Below are positions 11,372 to 22,605 of a DNA stretch of 64,000 bases, piece by piece (the first letter of the stretch is position 1; each line of letters opens with the position of its first letter). Origin of the DNA: Cryptomeria japonica. Taxonomy: Eukaryota; Streptophyta; Pinopsida; Cupressales; Cupressaceae. The position numbers and the translations under genes are program-made. The stretch lies in the NCBI RefSeq assembly GCF_030272615.1, contig NC_081412.1, positions 667,288,352 to 667,352,351 of the forward strand. The letters are read 5' to 3'. The notes under the pieces are model-generated. The model did not search any database. It saw only the letters and a program-made list of their open reading frames with translations, and was not told the origin of the DNA.

Positions 11372-12165
11372 TGTAGACACCCAAAATTGTCATGTCTAAT
11401 TAAATAAATATTTTATTTATTTAATTATCTAAGCCTAATTCTTCTATTAATTAAATAAATTTTTATTTATTTAATTAATTCATTTATCCTCTTCTAGCCT
11501 TATTTCTCATTTAAATAAATACATTTATTTATTTAAATTATCCCTTTCCTAAATTAAATAAATATTTTATTTATTTAATTGTCCCACTTCCTCTATTAAT
11601 TAAATAAATCTTTATTTATTTAATTAATTCATTATCTTTTTCTACACATGACACATGTCATTCATCTCTTAATTCCTACACTACCTACCTCTTTCATTAT
11701 TTTGGTATTTCTTATACCTACCCTCTAATCCTAGCCGACCTCTCTTTTTACACCTCTCAATCTTAACCCTCCATTTTTTATTGTGTCTTCTATTTAAGGA
11801 GATGCTTCCTTCATTGTCAAACCCTAATGACTAATGACAAACCCTAATGACTCATTTTGGAGTACTTGGCTACACTACAATTCCACTTGCAACCACATTC
11901 CGTTCTTTATTGAGCTCTTGTGCATATAAAAATCTGAGAGCAAATATATCAAGCAAGATCAATGGAGATAGGAAGAATGGAGATCAAAACCCTATTGGAC
12001 ATGTGATGGTATAATCTTTGTGATTTTGAGTTATTTTGCATTGTCTTAGGTTATCTTCATATGTTATGGTGGATCTTTGATCATTGTTAGGCTAGGGTTT
12101 AGTGGTTGAATCCATTTTAGTCTTTCAATATTGTTGTTTATTGTTATCCATTTTCACCATAAACA
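11372..12165 (+). repeat. Element B 5' LTR
   Basis: 794 bp, TGTAGACACC to ACCATAAACA. The first 270 bp hold repeated palindromic A/T tracts (TTAAATAAATATTTTATTTA type). A TATA-like TATTTAAGG is at 11791-11799. The length equals that of the 3' copy. Confidence 0.95.
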
Positions 12166-12168
12166 TTT

Positions 12169-12186
12169 TGGCACGCCCGGTGGGAC
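12169..12186 (+). promoter_or_regulatory. Element B primer-binding site
   Basis: TGGCACGCCCGGTGGGAC lies three bases after the LTR. Its complement resembles the 3' end of an arginine-type tRNA, the class reported for Ogre/Tat elements; the tRNA identity is inference. It differs from the site used by A, D and F. Confidence 0.65.
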
Positions 12187-12279
12187 ATGGATTTTTCTTA
12201 GATCTATGTTTTTTTTTGCAGATTTTTCTAACCCTATATTGCTATTTTGTAAAACAATTTGGAGAATAACCTTGTGCAG

Positions 12280-13160
12280 CTAGGGTTTTGGACACAAAAT
12301 CAAGATCTTGGAGAGATTTGATCATATCTCATAAACGGCTTGGAAATTTTGCACCAAATTTTTTTTGCAGGTTGAAGAAAGTATCAGGAGCTCTCAATCC
12401 AAAATTCAGAATTTTTGGAGCAAATTTTCAATTTTTAGGAATTTTTTATGATTTTTCATAAAAAATTTATTTTGAGAGCAAATGAGAGAATTTTTTGGAT
12501 TTTCTTACATTTTTTGAAATCTCTCATAATTATACACAGGATCTATTCTTTGTGAATTTAATTTTGATGCAAAATATTTCCCTAAAAATCAGATCTTTAA
12601 AAATTAGGGTTTTTATTTATTTTGATCAGATCTCACAAACGGCTTCGAATTTTGCCATAAAAGTTTTTGTGCAGGTCGAGAACAGTATCAGAAAGATTTA
12701 GTAAAAATTTCAGATTTTTTGAATCTATTTTTCATTTTATATGAATTTTTTATGATTTTTCATAAAAAATTAATTTTGAGAGCAAATTAGCAAATTTTTC
12801 GGATTTTCTTACATTTTTGGAAATCTCTCAGAATTATACACAGGATCTGTTCTTTGTGATTTTAAATTTGATGCAAAATCATTCTTAAAAAATCAGATCT
12901 TTGAAAATTAGGGTTTTGCATTATTTTACTCATATCTCACAAACTGCTTGGATTTGTTGCAGGAAATTTTTTGTGCAGGTTCGGAAGACCATAAAAACTC
13001 TCCAGTTAAAATTTTAGATTTTTTGGATCGATTTTTCATTTTATATGAATTTTTTATGATTTTTCATAAAAAATTAATTTTTGGAGCAAATTAACAAATT
13101 TTTTGGATTTTCTTACATTTCTGGAAATCTCTTGAAATTTTACAGGTTGTCTTTTTTTAT
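12280..13160 (+). repeat. About 304-bp tandem repeats in element B leader
   Basis: Three imperfect copies, anchored by TCTCA(T/C)AAAC(G/T)GCTT at about 12327, 12630 and 12935. Each is followed by a TTTATGATTTTTCATAAAAAAT palindromic block. They sit between the primer-binding site and gag and are not open in any one frame. Confidence 0.7.
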
Positions 13161-14733
13161 GATGAATCATATCTTTGAATTGGTCAACAAAACGCATTAT
13201 TGAAGGCCCCTATTTCACAAAGTCTTTTGGATCTAAAATTTACCTAACTTGTGTGCTTGCAGGAAGGGGTGATCATTTGAAACAATCCAAACTACTAATA
13301 AATCTTTGTTGCAGGTCCTTGACAAGGTTTTTTGGATTTTTATTGTGTGCCTTGTTTTCATAGACTAGCAAACACTTCAATTGGTGCACTAAAATTGAAT
13401 CATTGTCTTTTGTGTCTTGAGCAATAGGCTCTTTTTGTTTAATCTTTAGAGGGCCTGTCTTCCCGTGTGGTCATTAGGACTACTAGTGAGAAGAGAACGA
13501 CCCAAGTGGTAGCGAGGAAAACCCAACTCATCCAAACCACTATAATCAAATGTATTCATGGTGAAAACTATGAATAACGTGTGCTGATTAGTTCATACCG
13601 ACACTATGTCTCCCCATAAACCCGTTTGATCAAATTTATTTGATCATTTGTAGGGCGTAACCCCTACCGGCTGGGAGCCTTCTGTATTTACAGAGCTGAA
13701 AGTGCCGCATGTATGGTCACACGAGCGGATGCCCTTACTAGCACCTTTTTGTTTTAGAAGCCCAAATCCTTCTAGTTGTTGGGGCAGGAGGTCGGACCTC
13801 TGGTAGCGGCCCACACACATAGGGTTCTTAGTAGAGATACAAAGTTCGCCATGGGGAGTTTTCATGGGGACTGATGCTTGGCTGACCCGAGAAGTGAGTG
13901 CCGAGGGTGGAGCCAGTGAGGTCAAGCATCTAAGTATCCGCTCTGAATAGCGTAGCCTCGGGGGTAAAACCCTATGTGGGATCAACAACTATTGTCTTGG
14001 CCAGCCATAAGAATTGTGCTTGACTTATGTTAAACATTCAAACAATCAAGACCAAACAGCAAAACATTGTGTCTTTTGTGTCTTCAAGTGTATGCAAAAC
14101 AATTTTACATCAAACAACACACTTTTCTTGGAGTCATTGTCAGTCTAAACACTTGCAAACATTGAGTCCTCATCAACATTGTGTCCTCTTGTCACGAAAA
14201 ATAGTCAAACATTCAGATTTGGGTCACAACCAAAAACTTCACAAATTGGAAAAATTTCACAGTCCAACAAACAAAAGAAATCAGTTTCGGCATACTTGAG
14301 CTTCCTAGGTTGTCTCTTCAGATTTCATCTAGCATTCAGCCTGTTCTAAGGTCTCACATAGCCCATCATTGCTTCACATCTCATTTTACATTCATACTTG
14401 TCTAAACTTGAGTCAAAAGGTCACTTGCTTGTCCTCATCATACTTTGTCAACACACTACATACTACTACACTTTGCTAAGTGGTCCCTCATCAAGGTTTC
14501 TTACCTTTGGGTCTCATTTGATCTTACTTAGAGTCAAGGTCAGCTTACCTCATCAAGAGAAACTATCATCTCTTTGGAAGTCACACCTACTCTACTATTT
14601 ACATACTTGGTCTTACACTTTGGACATTGCAAGTACACCTAAGATTCATTTACACTCCATACAACTCTTGGTCTTCCATACTCTTTTCATATTTTTCATC
14701 TAGTCTCTCACATATTGGTCAAACACCTAGTTC
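13161..14733 (+). other. Element B leader, no gene
   Basis: Untranslated leader between the tandem repeats and gag. Short frames are present but none is recognisable. A GC-richer block at 13640-13990 interrupts otherwise A/T-rich sequence. Confidence 0.4.
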
Positions 14734-17700
14734 ATGGTTGAAACCCGCCTTCAAAAATCTAGGAGAATAGCTAAAGAAGCTCAAGAATCCACAAACATGA
14801 GTTCTTATGAGTATGACAATGATCTATTCTACAATCCTGAGCACACTACATTACCAGACATGAATGTTTATAGACATAATCCAAATGTGGAAAGCGCAAA
14901 CGCTATAAACAACAATACTACACACAATGACAATGTGGACAACTCTTCAATACTATCAGCAGACATACAAGAATCTATAATGGATCCTCAATTCAATAGA
15001 TTGGTTGAAGAGATAATGAGGAGAGATCGACAATACTTTCTAAACATGATGGCACAAAGTGGAGCTAAAATACCGCATGATTTTGACTTATCTCAACTTA
15101 TGGAAAGTCGACCTTCACAACAAATTCAACCCAACATGGATCAAAGGAGACCAAATAGTGGAGGAAATAGAGGACCGAATATGATGCCTGAGTCACCATC
15201 AGTTCTGCTTCAAAAACCGGCAATCCCACATACACAAGCTCAAACATATGATACTTACATTCAAAGACCATCATGGAGGCCCTATGCTCAAACACATGCT
15301 CAAGATATGGGTCAATCAAGACAAGTGGATACTCAAGGACATCCTCAAAATTTTGACACAAGGAGACCTCATGTCAAAATTGGGGGCAACACAATGGAAA
15401 ATGAAAGGCCTATTGAATATGGCTTATATACACAAAACAGATATGGGGTCCCTCAACAAGAAGTTATGCCAAGTGCTCCATATATGCCACATCAATATAG
15501 ACCTCCATATGGACATGTCTACGATCAGTATCATCCATACATGCAACAAGTTCCTCCTCAAATGGGTGTTACAAACATGGGGTATGCTACAAGAAATCAA
15601 TCTCCTCCCAAAAATAATTTGGAGCAACAAATTAGAGATCTACAAAAGAAAGTGGAGGACATGAGTACATCCAAACCTACATACACTATGAGAGGTATAT
15701 GCCCTTATCCCTTCGATAAGAGCATTCCAATGCCTCCGTTTCCTCCGCACTTTGTAACACCAAAATTTGACAAATATAGAGGGAGAGGAGACCCCAAGGC
15801 ACATATAAGACAATTCTTCACAGCTTGCATTGAGGTAGCGGCAGAAGAAACATACTTGATGAGGTTGCTCCCACAGAGCTTAGGTGACCAAGCTATGGAA
15901 TGGTTTTCTCAATTACCTCCCGGTATTAAGTCATGGGGCGACTTAGCAAAGGCATTCATTCAGCATTTCTCTTACAACATTGAAACAGATGTCTCAGTTA
16001 CTACCTTGTGCAATACGAAACAAAAGGAAGGAGAATCTTTCGCAACATTTTTACAAAGATGGAGAAACTTAGCTAGCAGATGCTCTTGCGAAATTCCGCA
16101 AAAACAAATGGTGGAGATGTTCACACAAAATGTTAACAAGGCTATTGGCTATGATCTCAGAAAAGCTTGTTTGTCTACATTCAAGGATGTCATTAAAAAG
16201 GGCCTAGCAACAGAAAGAGTCTTAATTGAACAAGGAGTTATCAAACTATTCAAAGAAAACAAAGAGGACTTCAAAGGAAAGGACAAACCAAAATTTTGGA
16301 ACAAGAACAAGAACACAGTTAATGATGGTGTTGTTGATGCCAACACAGTGAGACCAAAGGTCGTCTTTTTTGGATCAAGTTCTACCAACAATCAAGTGAA
16401 CAATCAAACAACTTCTAAACCACAAAGGAAGTACACTCCATTGGGAGAACCACTTGAATTAGTATTCAAAAAGCTTGTAGCAAACAAAGTGATCACGGTC
16501 CCAGATTTTCCTCCATATGAACCAAAGGTAAAACCGAATTGGTGGAATGATGATGAGTTTTGTGAGTTTCATAAGAGCAAGGGTCACAAGACAGGTAATT
16601 GCCATCGATTGAAAAACATTGTGCAAGATCTCATTGACAGAGGAGATATAGAGATTGAGGGACATTCATCTAACCAAGAGCATGAGGTGTTTAAGGAACC
16701 ATTCCCAAAACATGACAAAGGAAAAGGCAAAGTCACAGATGATCAAGCCAATTACACTAGAGCACCTTACAATTATGATTCTACCATCAATCACATCTCA
16801 ATGGACAATCATATCTCTACCATTACTATCAAAAATAAAAATCCTGAGAATCCTCCTCAGCGACCTAAAATTGTCCTAAAGGGTGTGGGATCTTCATCCG
16901 AAGCTACCTCCGAATGTCATGTTACAACCCGTCGAGGTAAGATTACATTGCCAGGTGCCTCCACTAAGAATACCAATCCTTTATCTACCAAGCCTGAGTA
17001 TGATCTTGTAGAACAACTAGGGAAGACACCCGCGCTCATCTCCATTCTTGAGCTCTTACGTATATCTCCTGCACATAAAGCCATCCTTGACAAAATCTTG
17101 AGAGACACTACTATCCCCACTGATCTGAACGTGGACCAGTTTCAAGCCATGGTGGGATACCTATCCATTCCACACTCCCTCACATTCACAGAAGCCGATG
17201 ACGCCTCCATAAGTCAGCCTCATAATGCACCCCTACATGTTGAAGCCTTCATACATAAACACCGAATAAAGCGAGTCCTGATAGATGGAGGAGCAGGTCT
17301 TAACATTTGTACCTTGAGTACCATAAGACAATTGGAATATTCTGACAAAGCTGTGAATTCTACAAACAAAATTACCATCAAGGCATATGATGATGAAGAG
17401 CGCTCATCCAAAGGCACAATCACCTTGCCTCTTAGAGTTGGGCCAGTTACAAAGGATGTGGTTTGTCAAGTCCTAGACCTGGATCTCACATACAATATAT
17501 TGCTAGGACGTCCATGGATTCATGAGATGGGTGCAGTACCATCTACATATCATCGATGTATCAAGTTTCTGCATAATGGAGTTGAAGTGACCGTTAAAGC
17601 GGATCCAAATCCATTCATATATTGCAACAATCTACAACCTAGATCAGAAATAACAATCCCAGTCAATTGCGAAGCTATTCCTTCATCGGCATATGTGGAT

Positions 17701-17844
17701 CCTGAATCCTTAAAAGCTTCTACATCAAAACAGGCAGAGCTAAAAGAAGACAAGTTCAAGATTAAAGACATGGGATGTGGTGAGTATATCTTTCATGTTG
17801 AGCAACTCCCACTATCTTCTAAGGTATTCAATCAACAAGAATAA
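14734..17844 (+). CDS. Element B Gag-protease polyprotein
   Basis: 1036 residues, intact. A Gln/Pro-rich N-terminal third is followed by a retrotransposon Gag domain at about residues 335-490 (DKYRGRGDPKAHIRQF, AMEWFSQLPPG, FIQHFSYN). A single knuckle-like CX2HX4HX4C (CEFHKSKGHKTGNC) is near 610. A protease domain follows at about 845-960, with IDGGAGLN in place of the usual D(T/S)G and with LLGRPWIH. The product would assemble particles and possibly cleave itself. The ORF ends after the protease, where RT would start in a complete Tat element. The upstream AUG at 14734 is the first in frame after the long leader. Confidence 0.9.
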   Translation: MVETRLQKSRRIAKEAQESTNMSSYEYDNDLFYNPEHTTLPDMNVYRHNPNVESANAINNNTTHNDNVDNSSILSADIQESIMDPQFNRLVEEIMRRDRQYFLNMMAQSGAKIPHDFDLSQLMESRPSQQIQPNMDQRRPNSGGNRGPNMMPESPSVLLQKPAIPHTQAQTYDTYIQRPSWRPYAQTHAQDMGQSRQVDTQGHPQNFDTRRPHVKIGGNTMENERPIEYGLYTQNRYGVPQQEVMPSAPYMPHQYRPPYGHVYDQYHPYMQQVPPQMGVTNMGYATRNQSPPKNNLEQQIRDLQKKVEDMSTSKPTYTMRGICPYPFDKSIPMPPFPPHFVTPKFDKYRGRGDPKAHIRQFFTACIEVAAEETYLMRLLPQSLGDQAMEWFSQLPPGIKSWGDLAKAFIQHFSYNIETDVSVTTLCNTKQKEGESFATFLQRWRNLASRCSCEIPQKQMVEMFTQNVNKAIGYDLRKACLSTFKDVIKKGLATERVLIEQGVIKLFKENKEDFKGKDKPKFWNKNKNTVNDGVVDANTVRPKVVFFGSSSTNNQVNNQTTSKPQRKYTPLGEPLELVFKKLVANKVITVPDFPPYEPKVKPNWWNDDEFCEFHKSKGHKTGNCHRLKNIVQDLIDRGDIEIEGHSSNQEHEVFKEPFPKHDKGKGKVTDDQANYTRAPYNYDSTINHISMDNHISTITIKNKNPENPPQRPKIVLKGVGSSSEATSECHVTTRRGKITLPGASTKNTNPLSTKPEYDLVEQLGKTPALISILELLRISPAHKAILDKILRDTTIPTDLNVDQFQAMVGYLSIPHSLTFTEADDASISQPHNAPLHVEAFIHKHRIKRVLIDGGAGLNICTLSTIRQLEYSDKAVNSTNKITIKAYDDEERSSKGTITLPLRVGPVTKDVVCQVLDLDLTYNILLGRPWIHEMGAVPSTYHRCIKFLHNGVEVTVKADPNPFIYCNNLQPRSEITIPVNCEAIPSSAYVDPESLKASTSKQAELKEDKFKIKDMGCGEYIFHVEQLPLSSKVFNQQE

Positions 17845-18831
17845 TCTACAAACAATTTACAAGGAATTGGGTGTGAACCACCTAGTGTTGTGGCTACTGA
17901 GTCTGAATGCAAATCTCCTCCAGTGGTGCAAGCAACTCTTGATATCAATAGTCCTAAGAGTGGTTCCAACAAAGAATCTATTGAGTGTATCGCCAGCCCT
18001 CTTGACAGCTCACATAGCCTTACCATATCATCCACTCATTCCATTTCCACTTCGCTCCCAGACTTGGATGAACAAGAATTACAAAAGCCCTCACTCATTG
18101 GGGATCAAGAATCAAGCTTTGAAAAGAAAAATCTAAAAGTCAAAAATAAAGAGAAGTCCTTTAGTCCAAATCAAAATCAAAAGCTACTGGACTCTGCAAA
18201 AATCAAAGTCAAGGATAAAAATCCTATGAAGCAAAAAGAGAAAGAGTTGATCTCCCCTAATATCAAAATAACTGGGGGCAAAAGTTCTAAAATTTCAAGT
18301 CAAAAAGCATACTTGTTGATCCTAAGTCTCCATCATGCTATCCTACTTTCACTTCTTTTCGCAATCATAAGCCTTCATAACTCATCCACTTGTTCCACAC
18401 ATCCTTTTCCTTCTGGTGATACATCATGGACCTTTAATGGAGCTTCCTCAAAGGACTTTGCTATCAGTGATGCCCAAACTTCTTTAGGTGACACGCATAT
18501 GGGCCTGTGTAGTCCACACACTAGTAATTCTATCTCAGTTCCTTTATCAAGGAAGACAGTCACTCAAGCTACACATCATTCAGTCAAGGAACAATGCAGC
18601 TACAATCACAAAGTCAAGCCTCGCGCATTTGAGGTAGGTGACTTAGTACTCAGAGAGAACCCCAAGAATCAGCAAGACAGAGATAAGAAGGGCAAGTTCG
18701 AACCAAACTGGCTTGGTCCTTACATCATCACAGCGGTATATGGATCTGGGGCATATCAGCTCTCAACTACAGAAGGTGAACCCTTGGAGGATCCTATCAA
18801 CAGCATGCACCTTCGCAGGTTCTACACATAA
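17845..18831 (+). CDS. Element B second ORF: Ser/Lys-rich spacer, hydrophobic segment, integrase C-terminus
   Basis: It is in the same frame as the Gag-protease ORF and separated from it by one TAA (17842-17844); the first Met is at 17890 (313 residues). The first half is Ser/Lys-rich and unrecognised. A strongly hydrophobic segment (AYLLILSLHHAILLSLLFAI) lies near residue 140. The end (VGDLVLREN, NWLGPY, MHLRRFYT) is the integrase C-terminal module seen in element A, but no RT, RNase H or D,D-35-E core precedes it. I infer a large pol deletion that kept the integrase tail. Whether the TAA is read through, or the ORF is expressed at all, cannot be seen. Confidence 0.75.
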   Translation, partial: STNNLQGIGCEPPSVVATESECKSPPVVQATLDINSPKSGSNKESIECIASPLDSSHSLTISSTHSISTSLPDLDEQELQKPSLIGDQESSFEKKNLKVKNKEKSFSPNQNQKLLDSAKIKVKDKNPMKQKEKELISPNIKITGGKSSKISSQKAYLLILSLHHAILLSLLFAIISLHNSSTCSTHPFPSGDTSWTFNGASSKDFAISDAQTSLGDTHMGLCSPHTSNSISVPLSRKTVTQATHHSVKEQCSYNHKVKPRAFEVGDLVLRENPKNQQDRDKKGKFEPNWLGPYIITAVYGSGAYQLSTTEGEPLEDPINSMHLRRFYT

Positions 18832-20640
18832 GCTCTTCGAAACATCCTAATTCAAAAATACAAAAAAAATAAATTTTTTTTCAAAAATACAAAAAAAACT
18901 ATAAAACAAAAAAATCGTTACTTGGTGAAAACCTGGCAAACAGGCGCCTTGTGACACAAAAACATTGAAAAATCGAAAAAAGTAAAGAGAAATAATTTCG
19001 TCCAACGGTGAAAACCACTTCGGTGGCGCCCTGGGCAAGTACCATGGTGAAAAATGGGTCACCAGCGCCATGCGTAGAGACATTGCTCCTCTCTCCTTCA
19101 GGATTCTCTTTCATCCTTTCACTTTGCACACACTCACAACCTATTCACTCACAATAAACTTACCCATTCTCATCATGGCTTGTTATTGATCTACCTAAGA
19201 TTGGTTAGCCATCCATAACCCCCCCTTTTCACTCTCTTTCCATCCATAATAAATCAGATCCTATCTGTGGCTAAGGCAAAATCCTACGTCTAGTGATGGG
19301 TGTGGAACTAAGAACATCACATGTTTCGAGGAGTACAGTTTTGCCAGCTTCCTTCAGTCTATCTACGCATAATCCGCAATAAAGCAACATCTGCATCGCC
19401 AGTCCACAATAAAGTTCCATCTTCTCCGCAATAAAGTATCAGTTTCATGGATTCAGTCAGTTTCAAAGGAGACACAGCAGCAACAATGAGCTTCAACAAA
19501 ATCAAATCTTTCAACAGACTCAGACAACATTATGGTTCAGTGCTATCTATCCTTTTTGTGAAAGTGAACATTGTGACCACAATCAAAATAAGACTTATAC
19601 AAGTGACAAGAGACACTAAACTTGAGGACTACAGTGGATGTTGGTGTCGAGTCTTGGTTTTCTTTTGATTTCATCTTTTTCGGTGACATGTCTTTTAGCT
19701 TTTCCAAGATGTCTTTGATTAGAGATTCTATCTCTAGGATGTCTTTGACTAGAAAGGCGAGGATGGGGTATCGTCACCTATTTGCATTTGCTGTCTGTGG
19801 ATTGTCTCTTAGTAATGCTATGACTTGTCTAAGGATATGAGGACACTGTGAGTCTAGTATGAACTGGGGCATTCCTTGTTTGTGACTGTCTTATCTCCAT
19901 GCAAACAGGTACAATGACTTTCTGGGCCGAACAAATGCCTCGATTGTCATAACCTATTTTGCCATAATAAAGCTCAATGATGATAACGCACAAGAAGCTC
20001 TTTCACGTTCATATCTTCTGTCTTCCATCCCCTTTCTTGATTGACTTCCATCGTCCTTCTCGAGTCCACGTAGCCCGCTATCACATGACTGAGTATAATG
20101 ACACACCAAAAACATTTGCATTTCATATAGGTACACCTACATTACCACATATAAGCATTTCATACATACATATAGATATCACAGTTGCATCACATCCTGC
20201 ATACAACACATGTTAGCACATCTCACATTTTCATTATGTAAATAATCATTTGCATTATCATATTCATCTGCATTACATACATTCACATTTGCATCATGCA
20301 TCACATATACAGCATAAAAGAACAAAAATATATTGCATTGCATCATATAAGCATCCATATCATAAAACATGTATCACATAAGAACATTTCATCACATAGG
20401 TATGCATGCATATAGCTGCCGCAAAAATGGATCATCTCTCATATATAATCAAAAGTGTCATGATACAATGATGTCAAAAGAATCATATGGCTACAAAATC
20501 ACCCGCAGGTGTCTACAATACAAAAATGGTACAAAACTGATACAGAGGAACTCCCTGATCACTCCTGCCAACACTATTGGTAGTGCTAATCCTGTCCATG
20601 TCATGGAACCCATGCCACATGTCCCACCCTCATCCCTAGT
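18832..20640 (+). other. Element B 3' non-coding region
   Basis: There is no recognisable sense gene. A-rich runs occur at 18850-18915, and CAT-rich low-complexity sequence at about 20100-20410. The minus strand towards the right end is the decayed continuation of the antisense PMD gene. Confidence 0.4.
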
Positions 20641-20648
20641 CCTGAATC

Positions 20649-21402
20649 CTAGAACACTCGTCTCAGTGCATCCCTATCTCCGTCTCGATCATAGGGTACT
20701 AACTCCCCATCGATCAGTATCCATAGAATCCTATATACATCCTCCAAGGTGACTGTCATCTCACCCATCGACAAATGCAAACTACAAGTCTTTGAGTGCC
20801 ATCTCTCAGCCAGTGCAGTCAACAATCCCATGTTCACCCGAAACTCAGGCACATACAGAATGTATCTCAATCCCATAACCTCAATCGCAGCTCAGTCCTC
20901 GACTATCAACTCAGGTCGCAACCTCTGAGTCGATGGGAATCTCTCCCCTGACTCTAGCATCGGCAAGTACTCTTGCAGTCAAGCAAATCACTCATGTCAG
21001 TCATAGTGGCATTCACTGTTCATCACAAAATGCTACTTTTTATCCAAATGCATATTGCTATCTATCCTAGTAGTACTCCCTGTTCATCACAAAGTACTAC
21101 GTGTGTGACACTCACTGTTCATCACAAAGTGCTGCTCATATTTTAGTACTCCCTGTTCATCACAAAGTACTCTATCTTGGTACTCACTGTTCATCACAAA
21201 GTGCCTTGATCTATCTTAGTCTTCCCTAGAGGACCTTCTTGAGTGTATCCTCTCAGCAGCTTATCCAATCGACAACATATGTTCATCACAGAACTGCCGA
21301 TTTGACCTGGAAGACATAAATGCGCATTTATTACATTACCTAGTATGAATTAATGACAATAATAAATGCATCAAAGTACAAGGAGGTTTGGTGGTACTTA
21401 CC
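20649..21402 (-). pseudogene. Decayed antisense plant-mobile-domain gene in element B
   Basis: A 75-residue minus-strand frame (20876-20649) contains LLTALAERW, LHLSMGEMTVTLEDVYRI, the conserved start of a PMD domain. It aligns without gaps to the antisense gene of element A. Upstream homology continues to about 20970 through a stop, and a strong donor-like sequence (GTAAGT) follows 21402. The downstream part is full of stops. Position and orientation match element A's gene, so I infer a shared inherited gene that is dead here. Confidence 0.7.
21004..21213. repeat. Five tandem hairpins with a shared loop and varying stems
   Basis: Five units share the loop C(A/C)CTGTTCATCACAA. Their flanks differ but pair: AGTGGCATT/AATGCTACT, GTAGTACT/AGTACTAC, CACT/AGTG, AGTACT/AGTACT, and GGTACT/AGTGCC with a G-T pair. 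A sixth partial loop is at 21278. They lie in what would be the first intron of the antisense gene. Confidence 0.7.
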
Positions 21403-21705
21403 GACTCTCCTGCCTCCGTTGGCCTCTAGAATCAACGAACACGGTCGAAACTATGAACAAAAGCCATCGCTGCTGACTGTTGCTGCTTTATTTTCACTTT
21501 GCACTAAGCTCTTGTGACGGTGTAGATGACAATGAGGATGTATTTTCCCCCGTGGTCTATCTTATAGACTGCCCTAGCTCTCATTTCCTGAGTCAGTCTT
21601 CCTTATCCCGTGACTTTGTCACTTTATCTGATCAGTCCATTCTATCCCGTCTTTCTTATCGAGAGATTGTCTGCAATCTTTTCAGACATTTTCATCCAAT
21701 CTCTC

Positions 21706-21719
21706 GAGGGGGCATATAA
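21706..21719 (+). promoter_or_regulatory. Second purine-rich GGGGGCATA motif in element B
   Basis: GAGGGGGCATATAA lies about 95 bp upstream of the 3' LTR. The same motif occurs upstream of the 3' LTRs of A (32498), D (47278) and E (60868). A role as an extra polypurine tract is inference. Confidence 0.45.
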
Positions 21720-21792
21720 TTCCCATCTTGGGGCAACTCTGTATCAGTTCATCTTATCTTCTTTGAAACAACGCGACAAGCCGCATTGTCTC

Positions 21793-21806
21793 AAAGAGGG
21801 GCAAAA
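21793..21806 (+). promoter_or_regulatory. Element B polypurine tract
   Basis: AAAGAGGGGCAAAA directly abuts the 3' LTR start at 21807, the normal place for plus-strand priming. Confidence 0.8.
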
Positions 21807-22600
21807 TGTAGACACCCAAAATTGTCATGTCTAATTAAATAAATATTTTATTTATTTAATTATCTAAGCCTAATTCTTCTATTAATTAAATAAATTTTTA
21901 TTTATTTAATTAATTCATTTATCCTCTTCTGGCCTTATTTCTCATTTAAATAAATACATTTATTTATTTAAATTATCCCTTTCCTAAATTAAATAAATAT
22001 TTTATTTATTTAATTGTCCAACTTCCTCTATTAATTAAATAAATCTTTATTTATTTAATTAATTCATTATCTTTTTCTACACATGACACATGTCATTCAT
22101 CTCTTAATTCCTACACTACCTACCTCTTTCATTATTTTGGTATTTCTTATACCTACCCTCTAATCCTAGCCGACCTCTCTTTTTACACCTCTCAATCTTA
22201 ACCCTCCATTTCTTATTGTGTCTTCTATTTAAGGAGATGCTTCCTTCATTGTCAAACCCTAATGACTAATGACAAACCCTAATGACTCATTTTGGAGTAC
22301 TTGGCTACACTACAATTCCACTTGCAACCACATTCCGTTCTTTATTGAGCTCTTGTGCATATAAAAATCTGAGAGCAAATATATCAAGCAAGATCAATGG
22401 AGATAGGAAGAATGGAGATCAAAACCCTATTGGACATGTGATGGTATAATCTTTGTGATTTTGAGTTATTTTGCATTGTCTTAGGTTATCTTCATATGTT
22501 ATGGTGGATCTTTGATCATTGTTAGGCTAGGGTTTAGTGGTTGAATCCATTTTAGTCTTTCAATATTGTTGTTTATTGTTATCCATTTTCACCATAAACA
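21807..22600 (+). repeat. Element B 3' LTR
   Basis: 794 bp. By eye it differs from the 5' LTR at three positions (A/G, C/A and T/C) and is followed by TSD CAAGC. Confidence 0.95.
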
Positions 22601-22605
22601 CAAGC

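Larger units (their letters stand above)
11372..22600 (+). mobile_element. Element B: non-autonomous Ty3 element (gag-protease, no RT)
   Basis: 11,229 bp bounded by 794-bp LTRs (11372-12165 and 21807-22600) and the TSD CAAGC. By eye the LTRs differ at only three positions, so insertion was recent. It encodes gag and protease (14734-17844) and then, after one stop, a spacer ending in an integrase C-terminal segment (to 18831). RT, RNase H and the integrase core are absent. The 3' region holds a decayed antisense PMD gene and a row of hairpins. It must have been mobilised in trans. Confidence 0.93.

Noticed and set aside
11372..11399. Last seven residues of the frame 10752-11399 as integrase
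   Set aside because: They are read from the start of element B's LTR; the true continuation is at 22606.
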